From Flavobacteriaceae bacterium (lineage in GTDB: Bacteria > Bacteroidota > Bacteroidia > Flavobacteriales > Flavobacteriaceae): a DNA stretch of 51,992 bases. The translations under genes and the position numbers were made by a program. Within the stretch, counting starts at the first letter, position 1, and the number at the start of each line of letters is the position of its first letter. The notes below the pieces were generated by a model. The model saw nothing but the letters and a program-made list of their open reading frames with translations. It was not told where the DNA came from and did no database searches. The DNA lies in the NCBI GenBank assembly GCA_021648755.1, contig JAKISG010000017.1, positions 1 to 51,992 of the forward strand, read 5' to 3'. Positions 51,776 through 51,992 of the stretch are shown here, in pieces.

Positions 51776-51992
51776 ATGAACAATAGAACTAGAACCTTAC
51801 TTCTTAAAGTAGAAGTAGATGGTAGAGTATTTGACTTTAGCGATCAAGAACTCCTATTAACAGGGCCATCTGTACAATTACGATTTTTACGATATGGCTA
51901 TTCTTATGACAATAAAAGTTATATAGAAGTAAAATTACCTCCAAAAAAACCCGCTGACGATCCCCAAACCAAAGAAATTGCAGAACTACGAG
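51776..51992 (+). CDS. Unrecognised gene downstream of the PAAR-like protein, 5' part only
   Basis: An open frame begins at ATG 51776, 5 bases after the DUF4280 stop, and runs 72 codons to the window edge without a stop. It begins MNNRTRTLLLKVEVDGRVFD, with alternating hydrophobic residues suggesting beta strands, and has a Pro/Lys-rich linker near residues 55-60 (KLPPKKPADD). No signal peptide. It probably belongs to the injection-tip or effector module; I recognise no family. Confidence 0.6.
   Translation, partial: MNNRTRTLLLKVEVDGRVFDFSDQELLLTGPSVQLRFLRYGYSYDNKSYIEVKLPPKKPADDPQTKEIAELR

Overview
The window is strongly A+T-rich bacterial DNA from a member of the Bacteroidetes, most likely a (marine) Flavobacteriaceae. 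The grounds are: Bacteroidetes-type -7 boxes (TAnnTTTG) before many genes; almost no Shine-Dalgarno sequences except a perfect one before rpsU; the long Bacteroidetes form of amidophosphoribosyltransferase; DUF2480 and DUF59 proteins beside sufE; a bacterial geranylgeranylglyceryl phosphate synthase; and a DUF4280 PAAR-like protein. The genus cannot be fixed from the sequence alone.

Layout. Bases 1-2170 are an accessory patch: a two-gene minus-strand cassette (ABC/AAA-type ATPase plus a small protein with a PD-(D/E)xK nuclease signature) bounded by a 14-bp inverted repeat and next to an imperfect palindrome that runs off the window edge. Bases 2400-4905 carry isoprenoid/ether-lipid genes (GGGP synthase and a short-chain polyprenyl synthase) and a cyclase-family hydrolase. 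Bases 4950-11645 are a TetR - TolC - lipoprotein adaptor - RND pump operon, with a palindrome in its promoter that looks like the TetR operator. Bases 11700-27615 are mostly housekeeping: a PAS sensor, cytochrome c, amidophosphoribosyltransferase, a PfkB kinase, sufE/DUF59/DUF2480, rsgA, an OmpA-like protein, a phosphopantetheinyl transferase, ahcY, guaA, a LysM/receptor protein, rpsU, a Xer-type recombinase and a short hibernation factor.

Bases 27700-41131 are the translation/transcription superoperon: tRNA-Thr, Tyr, Gly, Thr, tuf, tRNA-Trp, secE, nusG, rplK, rplA, rplJ, rplL, rpoB, rpoC. A strong hairpin lies between rplL and rpoB, a 7-bp tandem repeat between rpoB and rpoC, and a clear terminator after rpoC. 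Bases 41234-50920 hold DUF3467, an NAD-dependent epimerase, tyrS, a LuxE-type acyl-protein synthetase, a DNA polymerase III delta-prime-like gene, radC, glnS with an unusual C-terminal tail, a long-chain polyprenyl synthase and a META lipoprotein. The right edge (51096-51992) opens a second accessory locus: a DUF4280 PAAR-like spike protein with a beta-rich tail, followed 5 bases later by an unrecognised gene cut by the window end.

The least ordinary items are the ATPase-nuclease cassette with its boundary repeats, the PAAR-like locus, a recurrent promoter layout in which the -7 box sits only 3-7 bases before the ATG (predicting leaderless mRNAs), the strong Shine-Dalgarno of rpsU in a genome that otherwise lacks them, and the palindromic operator of the efflux operon.
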